A DNA stretch of 64,000 nucleotides from SM1-50 sp964467345 (GTDB taxonomy: Archaea > Thermoplasmatota > E2 > DHVEG-1): positions 1 through 64,000 of the forward strand of contig CAYXPY010000001.1 of NCBI GenBank assembly GCA_964467345.1, written 5' to 3'. Below the pieces are notes generated by a model. The model saw nothing but the letters and a program-made list of their open reading frames with translations, was not told the DNA's origin and ran no database searches. The stretch's first letter is position 1; each line of letters starts with the position of its first letter. Positions 26,520-34,049 of this stretch are shown one piece after another. Both the position numbers and the translations under genes were made by a program.

Positions 26520-28406
26520 ATGAAAAATTCCCTTGATATCCTCAAGGATCGCTTATCAGTCGATGATTTTCAAAAAATAGCCAGACTCGATAACCTATCA
26601 ATGGACAAGTTCATTGCGACCTCTATCGAGATCTGCAATCCTGAAAGAATCTTCGTCGGATCCGATTCGCCAGAGGATATTGGTTACTCGCGGGAGGCTG
26701 CAGTCCGAAACCATGAGGAACAAAACCTTGCGATGCAAGGTCATACGATTCATTTCGATGGATACCATGACCAGGCTAGAGACAAGGTCCATACGAAATT
26801 CCTCCTTCCTTCAGGGAATAGTCTGGGGCCTGAGTTAAACACCATGGACCGAGAGGAGGGACTCAGCGAATTATCTCAGATTATGCAGAATATCATGGCA
26901 GGGCATGAGCTTTTCATAAAATTTTATTGTTTGGGACCAACACACTCACCTTTTTCAATCCCCTGCGTCCAACTGACTGACTCGGCCTATGTTGCGCATA
27001 GCGAGGACCTTTTATACAGGCAGGGATATCAAGAGTTCCTCAGAAAAAAGAACAATAATAATTTTTTCAAATTCGTCCATTCACAGGGGCAACTCGAAGA
27101 AGCAGGTCTTGGGTTACATGTGAGTAAAAACATAGAAAAAAGACGGGTGTACATTGACCTTCAGGATGAAATCATCTACAGCATGAACACACAGTATGGA
27201 GGTAATTCCATCGGATTAAAGAAACTGGCGATGCGTCTTGCCATCAACCGTTCATCACAGGAACAATGGTTAGTGGAACATATGCTAGTGATGGGTGTAC
27301 GGGGACCTGGGAGGCGGACCAGCTATTTCACAGGCGCATTCCCCTCGATGTGCGGGAAAACTTCAACTGCGATGCTGAATGGGGAAACCATTATCGGTGA
27401 TGACATTGCCTATCTTCGGTGTATCGATGGAAACGTCCATGCAGTGAATGTGGAAGCTGGGATTTTCGGTATCATCGAAGGAATAAACCCGACCAATGAT
27501 CCATTGCAATGGGACGCCTTGACCAAACCAGTGGAATTGATTTTTTCAAATGTGCTTGTCACCGAGGAAAATGAAGTATTCTGGAACGGCAAACCAGGGG
27601 TTCGTCCGAAGAGTGGTGTGAATTTTTCAGGGGAATGGCATGAGGGAAAAACCGATTCTGTCGGAAAGGAAATCCTGCCGTCGCATAAGAACGCCCGGTT
27701 CACGTTTCGTCTCGATATCCTGCCTAATGTCGATGCGCATCTCCATGATCCACTTGGAGTGGAGGTCAAAGGGATTATCTATGGTGGGCGTGACTCAGAT
27801 ACCTCTGTGCCTGTCGAGGAGTCATTTGATTGGGTCCATGGGATTATCACCAAGGGAGCATGCCTTGAGTCGGAGACGACCGCCGCGACGTTAGGAAAGG
27901 AGGGTGTCCGTGTCTTTAATCCGATGTCAAATCTGGATTTCCTGTCCATTCCCATCGGCAGGTATATTCAGAATAACCTGGATTTTGGCAATAGGGTAAC
28001 GTGTCCTCCTCGCATCTATTCTGTGAATTATTTCCTTAGGGGAAGAGACGGAGGCTGGTTAAACGAGAAAAATGATAAAGCGGTCTGGTTGAAGTGGATG
28101 GAGCTACGAGTAAACAAAGAAGCAGAAGCACTATGCACACCAACAGGGTATATCCCCTTGTTCTCCGATCTTGGGAGGTTGTTTGAAAAAGTACTGCATA
28201 AAAAATATGAGAAGCACCAGTACGTAACACAATTTACTACTCGAGTGAATGAGAACCTTGGGAAAATACAGCGCATGCAGACTATCTTCAGTACACGGGT
28301 GTTTGATACACCTGATATGGTCTTTAGGGTCCTGAAGGACCAACAGATCCGGTTACTCGATGCACAAGCTGCCTATGGAGACTTTATTTCTCCGGAACAA
28401 TGGTGA
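26520..28406 (+). CDS. pckG: Phosphoenolpyruvate carboxykinase (GTP)
   Basis: 628 residues, normal for GTP-type PEPCK. Converts oxaloacetate to PEP for gluconeogenesis. The nucleotide loop with its reactive Cys is FPSMCGKTSTAM (about residue 275), followed by GDDIAYLRC. The region RRTSYFTGAFPS is characteristic of the GTP family. ATG 26520 is chosen over the in-frame 26460 (TTG) and 26484 because AAGGAG lies 6 bases before it. Works with pyruvate carboxylase (6.4-9.7 kb) to bypass pyruvate kinase. Confidence 0.95.
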   Translation: MKNSLDILKDRLSVDDFQKIARLDNLSMDKFIATSIEICNPERIFVGSDSPEDIGYSREAAVRNHEEQNLAMQGHTIHFDGYHDQARDKVHTKFLLPSGNSLGPELNTMDREEGLSELSQIMQNIMAGHELFIKFYCLGPTHSPFSIPCVQLTDSAYVAHSEDLLYRQGYQEFLRKKNNNNFFKFVHSQGQLEEAGLGLHVSKNIEKRRVYIDLQDEIIYSMNTQYGGNSIGLKKLAMRLAINRSSQEQWLVEHMLVMGVRGPGRRTSYFTGAFPSMCGKTSTAMLNGETIIGDDIAYLRCIDGNVHAVNVEAGIFGIIEGINPTNDPLQWDALTKPVELIFSNVLVTEENEVFWNGKPGVRPKSGVNFSGEWHEGKTDSVGKEILPSHKNARFTFRLDILPNVDAHLHDPLGVEVKGIIYGGRDSDTSVPVEESFDWVHGIITKGACLESETTAATLGKEGVRVFNPMSNLDFLSIPIGRYIQNNLDFGNRVTCPPRIYSVNYFLRGRDGGWLNEKNDKAVWLKWMELRVNKEAEALCTPTGYIPLFSDLGRLFEKVLHKKYEKHQYVTQFTTRVNENLGKIQRMQTIFSTRVFDTPDMVFRVLKDQQIRLLDAQAAYGDFISPEQW

Positions 28407-28471
28407 TGTGTGCTCGGACTCACAGTTTTAACAGTATCAGAATGTAGCAGAAAGATATATAAAAATATATA

Positions 28472-28897
28472 TCATAGTTTCTGAGCGAACTCATCAAGCT
28501 TTGCTTCCCAATCCCCTAGAAAAGCATTGCCACTGGACATATTTTTTCCTATCTGAAAGTCTACCTCTGCAATCTTCACCATGTTCTTTTGAGAAAGAAG
28601 CTGCTCCATTTTCGCAAGCCGACTCTTTTTCATCGCATGGGTGTTCATAATCCCATATTTCTTCCCATCCAGTCCTGATAATTTCTTCAGAAACGATTTC
28701 ATGTTGCTTTGCAGGGTGAATTTTTCTGCTGCAGCTGAGAACACATACACATCTGCGTTTGGTAACGCAGTTGGATTTGCTTGCTGAGTCATAAAAATCT
28801 GTGTCTCCCCACCCTTCTTTTTCAATGTCTCTGCCAAGGATTCGACCAGTTTTTTATTATGTCCATACCGTGACCAATAGACCATGACATACTTCAT
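28472..28897 (-). CDS. Flavodoxin-like protein
   Basis: 141 residues, flavodoxin/FMN-binding fold. The N-terminus KYVMVYWSRYGHNKKLVESL matches the phosphate loop of flavodoxins, though with YWSRYGHN in place of the usual T/S-rich loop. A longer frame to 29011 exists, but 28897 has GGTGA upstream and fits the family. Likely electron carrier. It lies beside a radical SAM enzyme, which could use it as reductant. Confidence 0.78.
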   Translation of the reverse strand: MKYVMVYWSRYGHNKKLVESLAETLKKKGGETQIFMTQQANPTALPNADVYVFSAAAEKFTLQSNMKSFLKKLSGLDGKKYGIMNTHAMKKSRLAKMEQLLSQKNMVKIAEVDFQIGKNMSSGNAFLGDWEAKLDEFAQKL

Positions 28898-29033
28898 GTG
28901 CTCACCAAAACCAGATTTACATTCCTCTATAAATAGATAACAGAACGAGACCATTTCTTTCACCATGATTGAAAAAACGCCCAAGTGATCATAACAATAC
29001 ACCGTTATCATTTTTCAGAAGGGTAATCCCGTG

Positions 29034-29741
29034 TTATGACTTAAAATACCCTAACAGCTGGGCTTCGCCCAATCGTTTTCTCACCAAAGGATACAGGGTT
29101 ATTTCTTCTTCCTCAACCATGACATCGTCTAAATTCATCTCCTTTAAGCGGTGGAATAAACCTAGTTTCTTTTGTCGATTGCCAGATACAAGTGCGATGG
29201 TAAAACTCATCTCACACTCTCTTAAAAACTGCAAGGCGTTTATTTGGAACTCAAATCCTTCTTTTGCCCCGGTTAACAGAGAGAATTCTTCAGCATCAGC
29301 ACCCTTCAGACACACTCGTGTGTGAAGATGCTGAAATGAGGATAAATCCTTAACATACTGTTTATCAGAGCCCAAAAGCAATCCATTGGTTTCCAAGATA
29401 AACGCATATTTTTTTGGAACCGTTTCAAGGACTTCAAGGAGATGCTCTTTACCAATGGTCGGTTCCCCACCAGAGATCCGGAGTTGATGATATCCTTTCG
29501 AATCCGCGATACAGGTCAGTTTTTCTGCAACCTCATTTGCTGTATAAAACTCACCGTTTTCCCCTGCGTTCCAAACACTTGCACTGGACCAACAGAACGT
29601 ACAGCGCAGGTTACAACCAACCGTATCAGCAGTGGCGATCCCTCCATAGAACCCGGTTGGTCGGAACCGGTAATACTTCTTAGACCTGTTTCTTACTACC
29701 AGTTGTTCTGTTTTTCTGGATACTTCGAAAGGATCATACAT
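29034..29741 (-). CDS. Radical SAM protein
   Basis: 235 residues from ATG 29741; a TTG at 29777 would overlap the previous gene by 17 bases. The cluster motif is CNLRCTFCW (CxxxCxxC), followed by the glycine motif RISGGEPT and by FILETNGLLLG. This places it in the short AdoMet radical group related to pyruvate-formate-lyase activase and MoaA-like proteins. The substrate is not evident. It lies right after the large secreted propeller gene and before the flavodoxin gene on the same strand. Confidence 0.85.
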   Translation of the reverse strand: MYDPFEVSRKTEQLVVRNRSKKYYRFRPTGFYGGIATADTVGCNLRCTFCWSSASVWNAGENGEFYTANEVAEKLTCIADSKGYHQLRISGGEPTIGKEHLLEVLETVPKKYAFILETNGLLLGSDKQYVKDLSSFQHLHTRVCLKGADAEEFSLLTGAKEGFEFQINALQFLRECEMSFTIALVSGNRQKKLGLFHRLKEMNLDDVMVEEEEITLYPLVRKRLGEAQLLGYFKS

Positions 29742-29760
29742 ACGCAGAGTCACTGAGACA

Positions 29761-32700
29761 TTACCGAATGATGACAAAGAAGAAAACGATGATCCCCGAG
29801 ACGGTCTTTGTCACTGGCATTATCCCTGGTTTTTCTGCTACAACGGTAATGGTAACCTTCCCAAATCCAATAACTGGTTTGTTGGTGACAATCACTTCAT
29901 CTTCAGCATTAATAGACTCAATCTGTCCGGCTTTTTGTTTTCCCATCAGGATAAAACCACCATCAAGGGTGATGCTCCAATTGACATCGGTCACCTCGAC
30001 ATTGGAAGGATTTTTTATTTCTGCGGATATTTTCAGCAATCCACCAGAGATGTTCCCGATCGCTAACGTCTGCTGGACCTCAGTGACCGTGATGTAGCCT
30101 GCTTTTATTTCTGTGTCAGATACCATCCCATCGGAGACTTTTAGTGACACCGTGTAGGTGCCTTCCTGCGTATAGACCCAGGTCGGATTCTGCTCCTCAG
30201 AATCGATGGTCCCATCGTTGTCAAAGTCCCATTCCCAAGTAATAATAGTGGTATTCTCTGCAAAGGATGCATCTGTGAAATGAACGGTCAGCGGAGCGGC
30301 ACCGCTCGTAGGCTCTGCACTGAACTCTGCAGTGATCTTCACACGCGTCCCACCCGAGTAGCAGACGACTTCACCATAACGTCCTCCGACAATGAGTTCC
30401 ATCGAGGTATCCCCAACGATATCAGGGAGGACCGTAATCGCATCCACGGGAGCATTAAAGGGTCCTGACTGGATTGTTGTGCCGTCAACGCCATCAAGGA
30501 AATACCAGTAATTATTGGTATATAAGGTGCCAACGACAACATCATTGATGCCATCCCAGGTGACATCATCGATTCGTTCCACCATCGCAGGTTTGTCATC
30601 CACATACGCACTCCAAACAAATCCACCGGTCAACCCATCGATAAGATACGTGGTATGACCACTCCCATAGGCCAAGAGCGCAGGCATGATGTCAGGATGG
30701 CTATCCCCGTTGACATCATCAAGCTTCGCGAATCGGGTGATGATCACATTCCCGCAGCTGTTCTGCCACAGTTCCCCACCATCGGTAACATCTAACCCAT
30801 AGATGTATCCGATAAAATCACCAGCGAGGACATCCTTTATTCCATCACCGGAGACATCATCTATCTGTTCCAGTGCCCAGACTGATGAGCCTTCCACCGT
30901 ATGAGTCCAGAGAGACGACCCTGTTGCTCCGTTGATCCCAACCACCTTTCCGATGGTTTCAGCTTCGTTGGATGCACCAGCGACCACGTCAGGATGGTCA
31001 TCACCAGTGCAATCCTCAATACCAATCACGGAGAACACCGGCCCATACAAGGGGCATTCCCAGAGAGACATCCCAGTCAATCCATCAAGGCAGTAAACCC
31101 GTTTTGGTCCGGTATCTGATGAATCATCACCGGTCGCTGCAAGCACATCGATGACTCCATCATCGTTGTAATCATACCGACAATCCACCTGATAGACCCA
31201 TCCACCGCCGCCGTACTCATGGGTGTCATGCTGCCAGAGTATCTGTCCAGTTCTCCCAGAGAGCGTGATGATGGAGCGCCCACCCCAGGCGGTTCCAACA
31301 ACAACATCCTGATACCCATCATTGTCTATATCCTGGGTCAGGGAAAGGCCCAATTGTGAATACACTGACCCGATCGGCATTTCCCAAAGCGCATCTGCAT
31401 TCAAATGCGAATTTCCATTCATACAGCGAACAAAATCATCTTCTGAACAAATGATAAGATCGCTTCGTCCATCGCCATTCACGTCATCAATGGGTGTCAT
31501 GGCCTTGGGGCTATTATCGATTGGATCATCCGGTATCTGATACTGCCAGATGACGTCTCCGATCGGATAGGTATTGGACACACCAGACCCCTGCAGCGTC
31601 ACATAGGAAGGGTTTGCATCAGGGTCATTACTCATAATGGTAAGAGTTCCCGTATAGGGGATCGCATCTTCGGGTTGGAACCAAACACCGATTTTCACAG
31701 AAGAAAGGATACCGATTGTGATAGGGTAGGTGAGGCTGTCTTCCATGGTGAAATGCGTATCATCACAAGAGATATCAGAGATAATCAAAGATTCATCTCC
31801 AAGATTTGCTATCTCCAGGAACCAGCGTGTATTCGCATGAAGGCGCACCGATCCATAGTTGTGAGTTGTTTCAGGGAAATAGATATCAGGACCAGGGTTC
31901 ATCGCATTACCAACCAGATTAATCTGAACCGTTGGGTGAAGGGGATCATTTGAAAAGACCGATGCATTAGCGTTTAAGGGACCATACTGGAGGGGAGCAT
32001 AAATGAACGGAAGGAAGGTTTGGTTCCCTGGTGTAATCGTGATTGGGAATGCCGCTGGACAGGTCACATACGCTGAGCCGGTGATCGTGACATCATCTAT
32101 GACCAGTGGTGCTGTTCCGATATTCTGTACGGTTGCGTCCCAGGAAATCGATTCACCAACGGTGACTGCTCCGTAGTTATGAAACGTTTCGACAACATTG
32201 ATTGCAGGAGTCCCACCGCCTAACAAGTCGACTTTATACAGATAGTCGTACGCACCTTCTCCGTTATCACAATACCAGAGATACTGCCCATCCCAGACAA
32301 CGCCTGCGGGGTCAACACCCTCGGAGCCATGACTTTCCACCACCGCCCCTGAGGTGGTATCTATCTTATACAGCGCATCACCCCAGTAATCCGCCATCCA
32401 GAGGAACCCATTTTCCATACACAAGTCCCATGGTTGATTATCCGGAGCTGTAAATTGTTGCAGAATAGTTCCTGAGGTATCCACCTTGTAAATCACACTT
32501 GGATCAGGATAGTACTGGGCAACCCAGAAATCCCCGTTATCATACGCTATCCCAGACATGTAATGAGCAGGCAGGTTGAACTCATACAGTATGTTCCCAT
32601 TCCAATCCAGTTTCATTGCTTTTGCGGGAGTAGAGCTGCTCCCCGGGTGGTCTGTCACCCAGAGATATTCTCCATCATAGGTCAGCCCATAGGCATCGTC

Positions 32701-33045
32701 CTGTGGACCAGTAAATATCAGTGAATAACTTCCGGTCTGTGGATTAATTTGATAAATATTATTTCCTGCAACACCGTAGATCCCACAATAGAGATACGTT
32801 CCGTCATAGGCTAGGCCTGACGCATCTGCTATAATTGGAAATGTCTGCACGATAGACCAGATCCGAGATGGATTCGGACGTCCCAACGCAAGTTGATACT
32901 GGTATGTTGAAACATCATCGATGTCAGCAAAACGTTTCTCTCCGATGGTCTGAGTCGTTTCTTCCTGGTCGCCTGCAGAACCTTTCAGCCCAATTCCTCC
33001 GATAAAAAGGGAGATGACAATTCCATACACAATTATTTTTTTCAT
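29761..33045 (-). CDS. Large secreted double beta-propeller protein with PKD domain
   Basis: 1,094 residues; ATG 33045 gives a signal peptide (KKIIVYGIVISLFIGGIG). Domain order: an NHL/SMP-30-like propeller with repeated GxxYDGxYLW text (about 45-280); two ASH/choice-of-anchor-D sandwiches (THNYG, SNDPLHPT, SNDPDANP; about 285-490); an FG-GAP/PQQ-like propeller with repeats such as DDVNGDGRSDL and DDVSGDGIKDV (about 495-880); a PKD domain (EWDFDNDGTIDSEEQN); and a final 103-residue domain related to two other proteins here, ending in the hydrophobic VFFFVIIR. Probably a cell-surface binding protein; no catalytic motif was seen. Confidence 0.85.
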   Translation of the reverse strand: MKKIIVYGIVISLFIGGIGLKGSAGDQEETTQTIGEKRFADIDDVSTYQYQLALGRPNPSRIWSIVQTFPIIADASGLAYDGTYLYCGIYGVAGNNIYQINPQTGSYSLIFTGPQDDAYGLTYDGEYLWVTDHPGSSSTPAKAMKLDWNGNILYEFNLPAHYMSGIAYDNGDFWVAQYYPDPSVIYKVDTSGTILQQFTAPDNQPWDLCMENGFLWMADYWGDALYKIDTTSGAVVESHGSEGVDPAGVVWDGQYLWYCDNGEGAYDYLYKVDLLGGGTPAINVVETFHNYGAVTVGESISWDATVQNIGTAPLVIDDVTITGSAYVTCPAAFPITITPGNQTFLPFIYAPLQYGPLNANASVFSNDPLHPTVQINLVGNAMNPGPDIYFPETTHNYGSVRLHANTRWFLEIANLGDESLIISDISCDDTHFTMEDSLTYPITIGILSSVKIGVWFQPEDAIPYTGTLTIMSNDPDANPSYVTLQGSGVSNTYPIGDVIWQYQIPDDPIDNSPKAMTPIDDVNGDGRSDLIICSEDDFVRCMNGNSHLNADALWEMPIGSVYSQLGLSLTQDIDNDGYQDVVVGTAWGGRSIITLSGRTGQILWQHDTHEYGGGGWVYQVDCRYDYNDDGVIDVLAATGDDSSDTGPKRVYCLDGLTGMSLWECPLYGPVFSVIGIEDCTGDDHPDVVAGASNEAETIGKVVGINGATGSSLWTHTVEGSSVWALEQIDDVSGDGIKDVLAGDFIGYIYGLDVTDGGELWQNSCGNVIITRFAKLDDVNGDSHPDIMPALLAYGSGHTTYLIDGLTGGFVWSAYVDDKPAMVERIDDVTWDGINDVVVGTLYTNNYWYFLDGVDGTTIQSGPFNAPVDAITVLPDIVGDTSMELIVGGRYGEVVCYSGGTRVKITAEFSAEPTSGAAPLTVHFTDASFAENTTIITWEWDFDNDGTIDSEEQNPTWVYTQEGTYTVSLKVSDGMVSDTEIKAGYITVTEVQQTLAIGNISGGLLKISAEIKNPSNVEVTDVNWSITLDGGFILMGKQKAGQIESINAEDEVIVTNKPVIGFGKVTITVVAEKPGIMPVTKTVSGIIVFFFVIIR

Positions 33046-33190
33046 GGTATCACGTAGAAGTGTTTTTATTAACACAGAGAATGTTATTTAACCCTTTCCA
33101 TAAGGTTTTTATACAGTTTTATAAAATTGATGCCATACAATTAGAAAAAAAAAAATCATAGTGATTCTGATTCTTTATGACAACACAGGA

Positions 33191-33296
33191 CCAAAACAGT
33201 GAAAACCGTCCAGTGAATTCCCAGGATATTCTTAGGGTGCTTTACCAACCAAGCGTCTCATAACAAAACTTTCGAGCGGGTAACGAAGTTGTTACA
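33191..33296. repeat. Degenerate copy of the tRNA-Cys upstream region and tRNA 5-prime part (left copy)
   Basis: Aligned by hand with 33864-33969. Both contain CCAAAAC, then A4CC, TGAATTC, CAGGATA and TCTTA, then CCAACC/CCACC, and end in GCGGGTAAC followed by the sequence of the tRNA D-arm. About 42 of the first 60 positions match. The left copy stops before the anticodon arm, so it is a fragment, not a gene. Confidence 0.65.
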
Positions 33297-33304
33297 TATG
33301 TTTT

Positions 33305-33589
33305 CTATTCTAACCGGCTATATCCTACTTCTCGTTTTAGGAGAGCGATGACTTTAACGTCGTTTTTATCTATCAGGTATATGATTCTATAATCACCAAT
33401 TCTGAGACGATATTTCTTTGGTTTTGTGTCTTTTAAGAGTTTAATATCGCAATGAGAACGAGTGGTATAAGGATCGTTCTGCAATTCCTTTACTGCACTT
33501 CGTATCTGTTTTTGCATCTCATGTGATTGTTGCTGGAACTCTTTTTGGAATGTTTTTGAGACGAGAACAGAATACAGCATTCTGTTCAC
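33305..33589 (-). CDS. RelE/ParE-family toxin
   Basis: 94 residues. The RelE-fold text is clear: LVSKTFQKEFQQQSHEMQKQ, then KPKKYRLRIGDYRIIYLIDK, and a short C-terminal strand. RelE toxins cut mRNA on the ribosome, while ParE-type members poison gyrase; which applies cannot be told. The start GTG 33589 overlaps the antitoxin stop by 4 bases (GTGA); an ATG 9 bases inside is also possible. Lies between two copies of the tRNA-Cys flank. Confidence 0.88.
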   Translation of the reverse strand: MNRMLYSVLVSKTFQKEFQQQSHEMQKQIRSAVKELQNDPYTTRSHCDIKLLKDTKPKKYRLRIGDYRIIYLIDKNDVKVIALLKREVGYSRLE

Positions 33590-33771
33590 AGCTCATCGAG
33601 GGGAATAAATTCATCTTCTGCAAGGATTTTATTCCATTTCTCATCCAGTTTCTTCCATGCAAATCGTTGGAGTAATTTTTTGATGATAGAATCGTAGGTT
33701 TCTCCTTTTGCCCCTAGTTGTTGCAATGCTTTTTTTGTTTCTTGGGTTACCGCTATTGTTGTGTTTCCCAT
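33586..33771 (-). CDS. Antitoxin of the RelE pair
   Basis: 61 residues. Begins with GNTTIAVTQETKKALQQLGA and KGETYDSIIKKLL, a ribbon-helix-helix-like N-terminus as seen in archaeal VapB/RelB-type antitoxins, followed by a charged tail that would wrap the toxin. It precedes the toxin gene and overlaps it by 4 bases. Three imperfect direct repeats in its promoter may be its own operator. Confidence 0.82.
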   Translation of the reverse strand: MGNTTIAVTQETKKALQQLGAKGETYDSIIKKLLQRFAWKKLDEKWNKILAEDEFIPLDEL

Positions 33772-33786
33772 ACGAATACCTCTATA

Positions 33787-33842
33787 TCCATTATAATACT
33801 TATGTTCATTATAATATTTATATTTTTGTGTTCATTATGACA
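33787..33842 (-). promoter_or_regulatory. Three direct repeats in the antitoxin promoter
   Basis: TCCATTATAATA (33787-33798), TTCATTATAATA (33805-33816) and TTCATTATGACA (33831-33842), on the plus strand, upstream of the antitoxin start. They overlap the likely TATA element. Antitoxins of this type usually repress their own promoter, so these may be binding sites. Confidence 0.4.
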
Positions 33843-33863
33843 ATGAAGTAAGAATTCAACTAA

Positions 33864-33969
33864 CCAAAACCATTAAAACCAATCACTGAATTCACAGGAT
33901 ACTCTTAAAGACGCGTAACCACCAAACGGACGCGTAACTAACCTTACGGGCGGGTAACAAAGTGGCTAT
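33864..33969. repeat. tRNA-Cys upstream region and tRNA 5-prime part (right copy)
   Basis: The intact partner of the copy at 33191-33296. It runs directly into the functional tRNA-Cys gene, whose first bases form its end. The two copies lie 673 bases apart and bracket the toxin-antitoxin pair. Confidence 0.65.
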
Positions 33970-34018
33970 GTGGCGGACTGCAGATCCGCCTACGAGGGTT
34001 CAAATCCCTCCCCGCCCT
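33948..34018 (+). tRNA. tRNA-Cys (anticodon GCA)
   Basis: Cloverleaf by hand: acceptor GGGCGGG with CCCGCCC and discriminator T; anticodon stem GCGGA/TCCGC with loop CTGCAGA giving anticodon GCA; T stem GAGGG/CCCTC with loop TTCAAAT. The D arm is short. The 3-prime CCA is not encoded. 71 bases, no intron. Confidence 0.93.
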
Positions 34019-34049
34019 CTACCAAAAAAAGTCTGGGAGAAGAAAGAAA

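Noticed and set aside
33248..33296. A second tRNA gene at the left tRNA-Cys repeat
   Set aside because: Only the acceptor and D-arm region is present; there is no anticodon or T arm after it.
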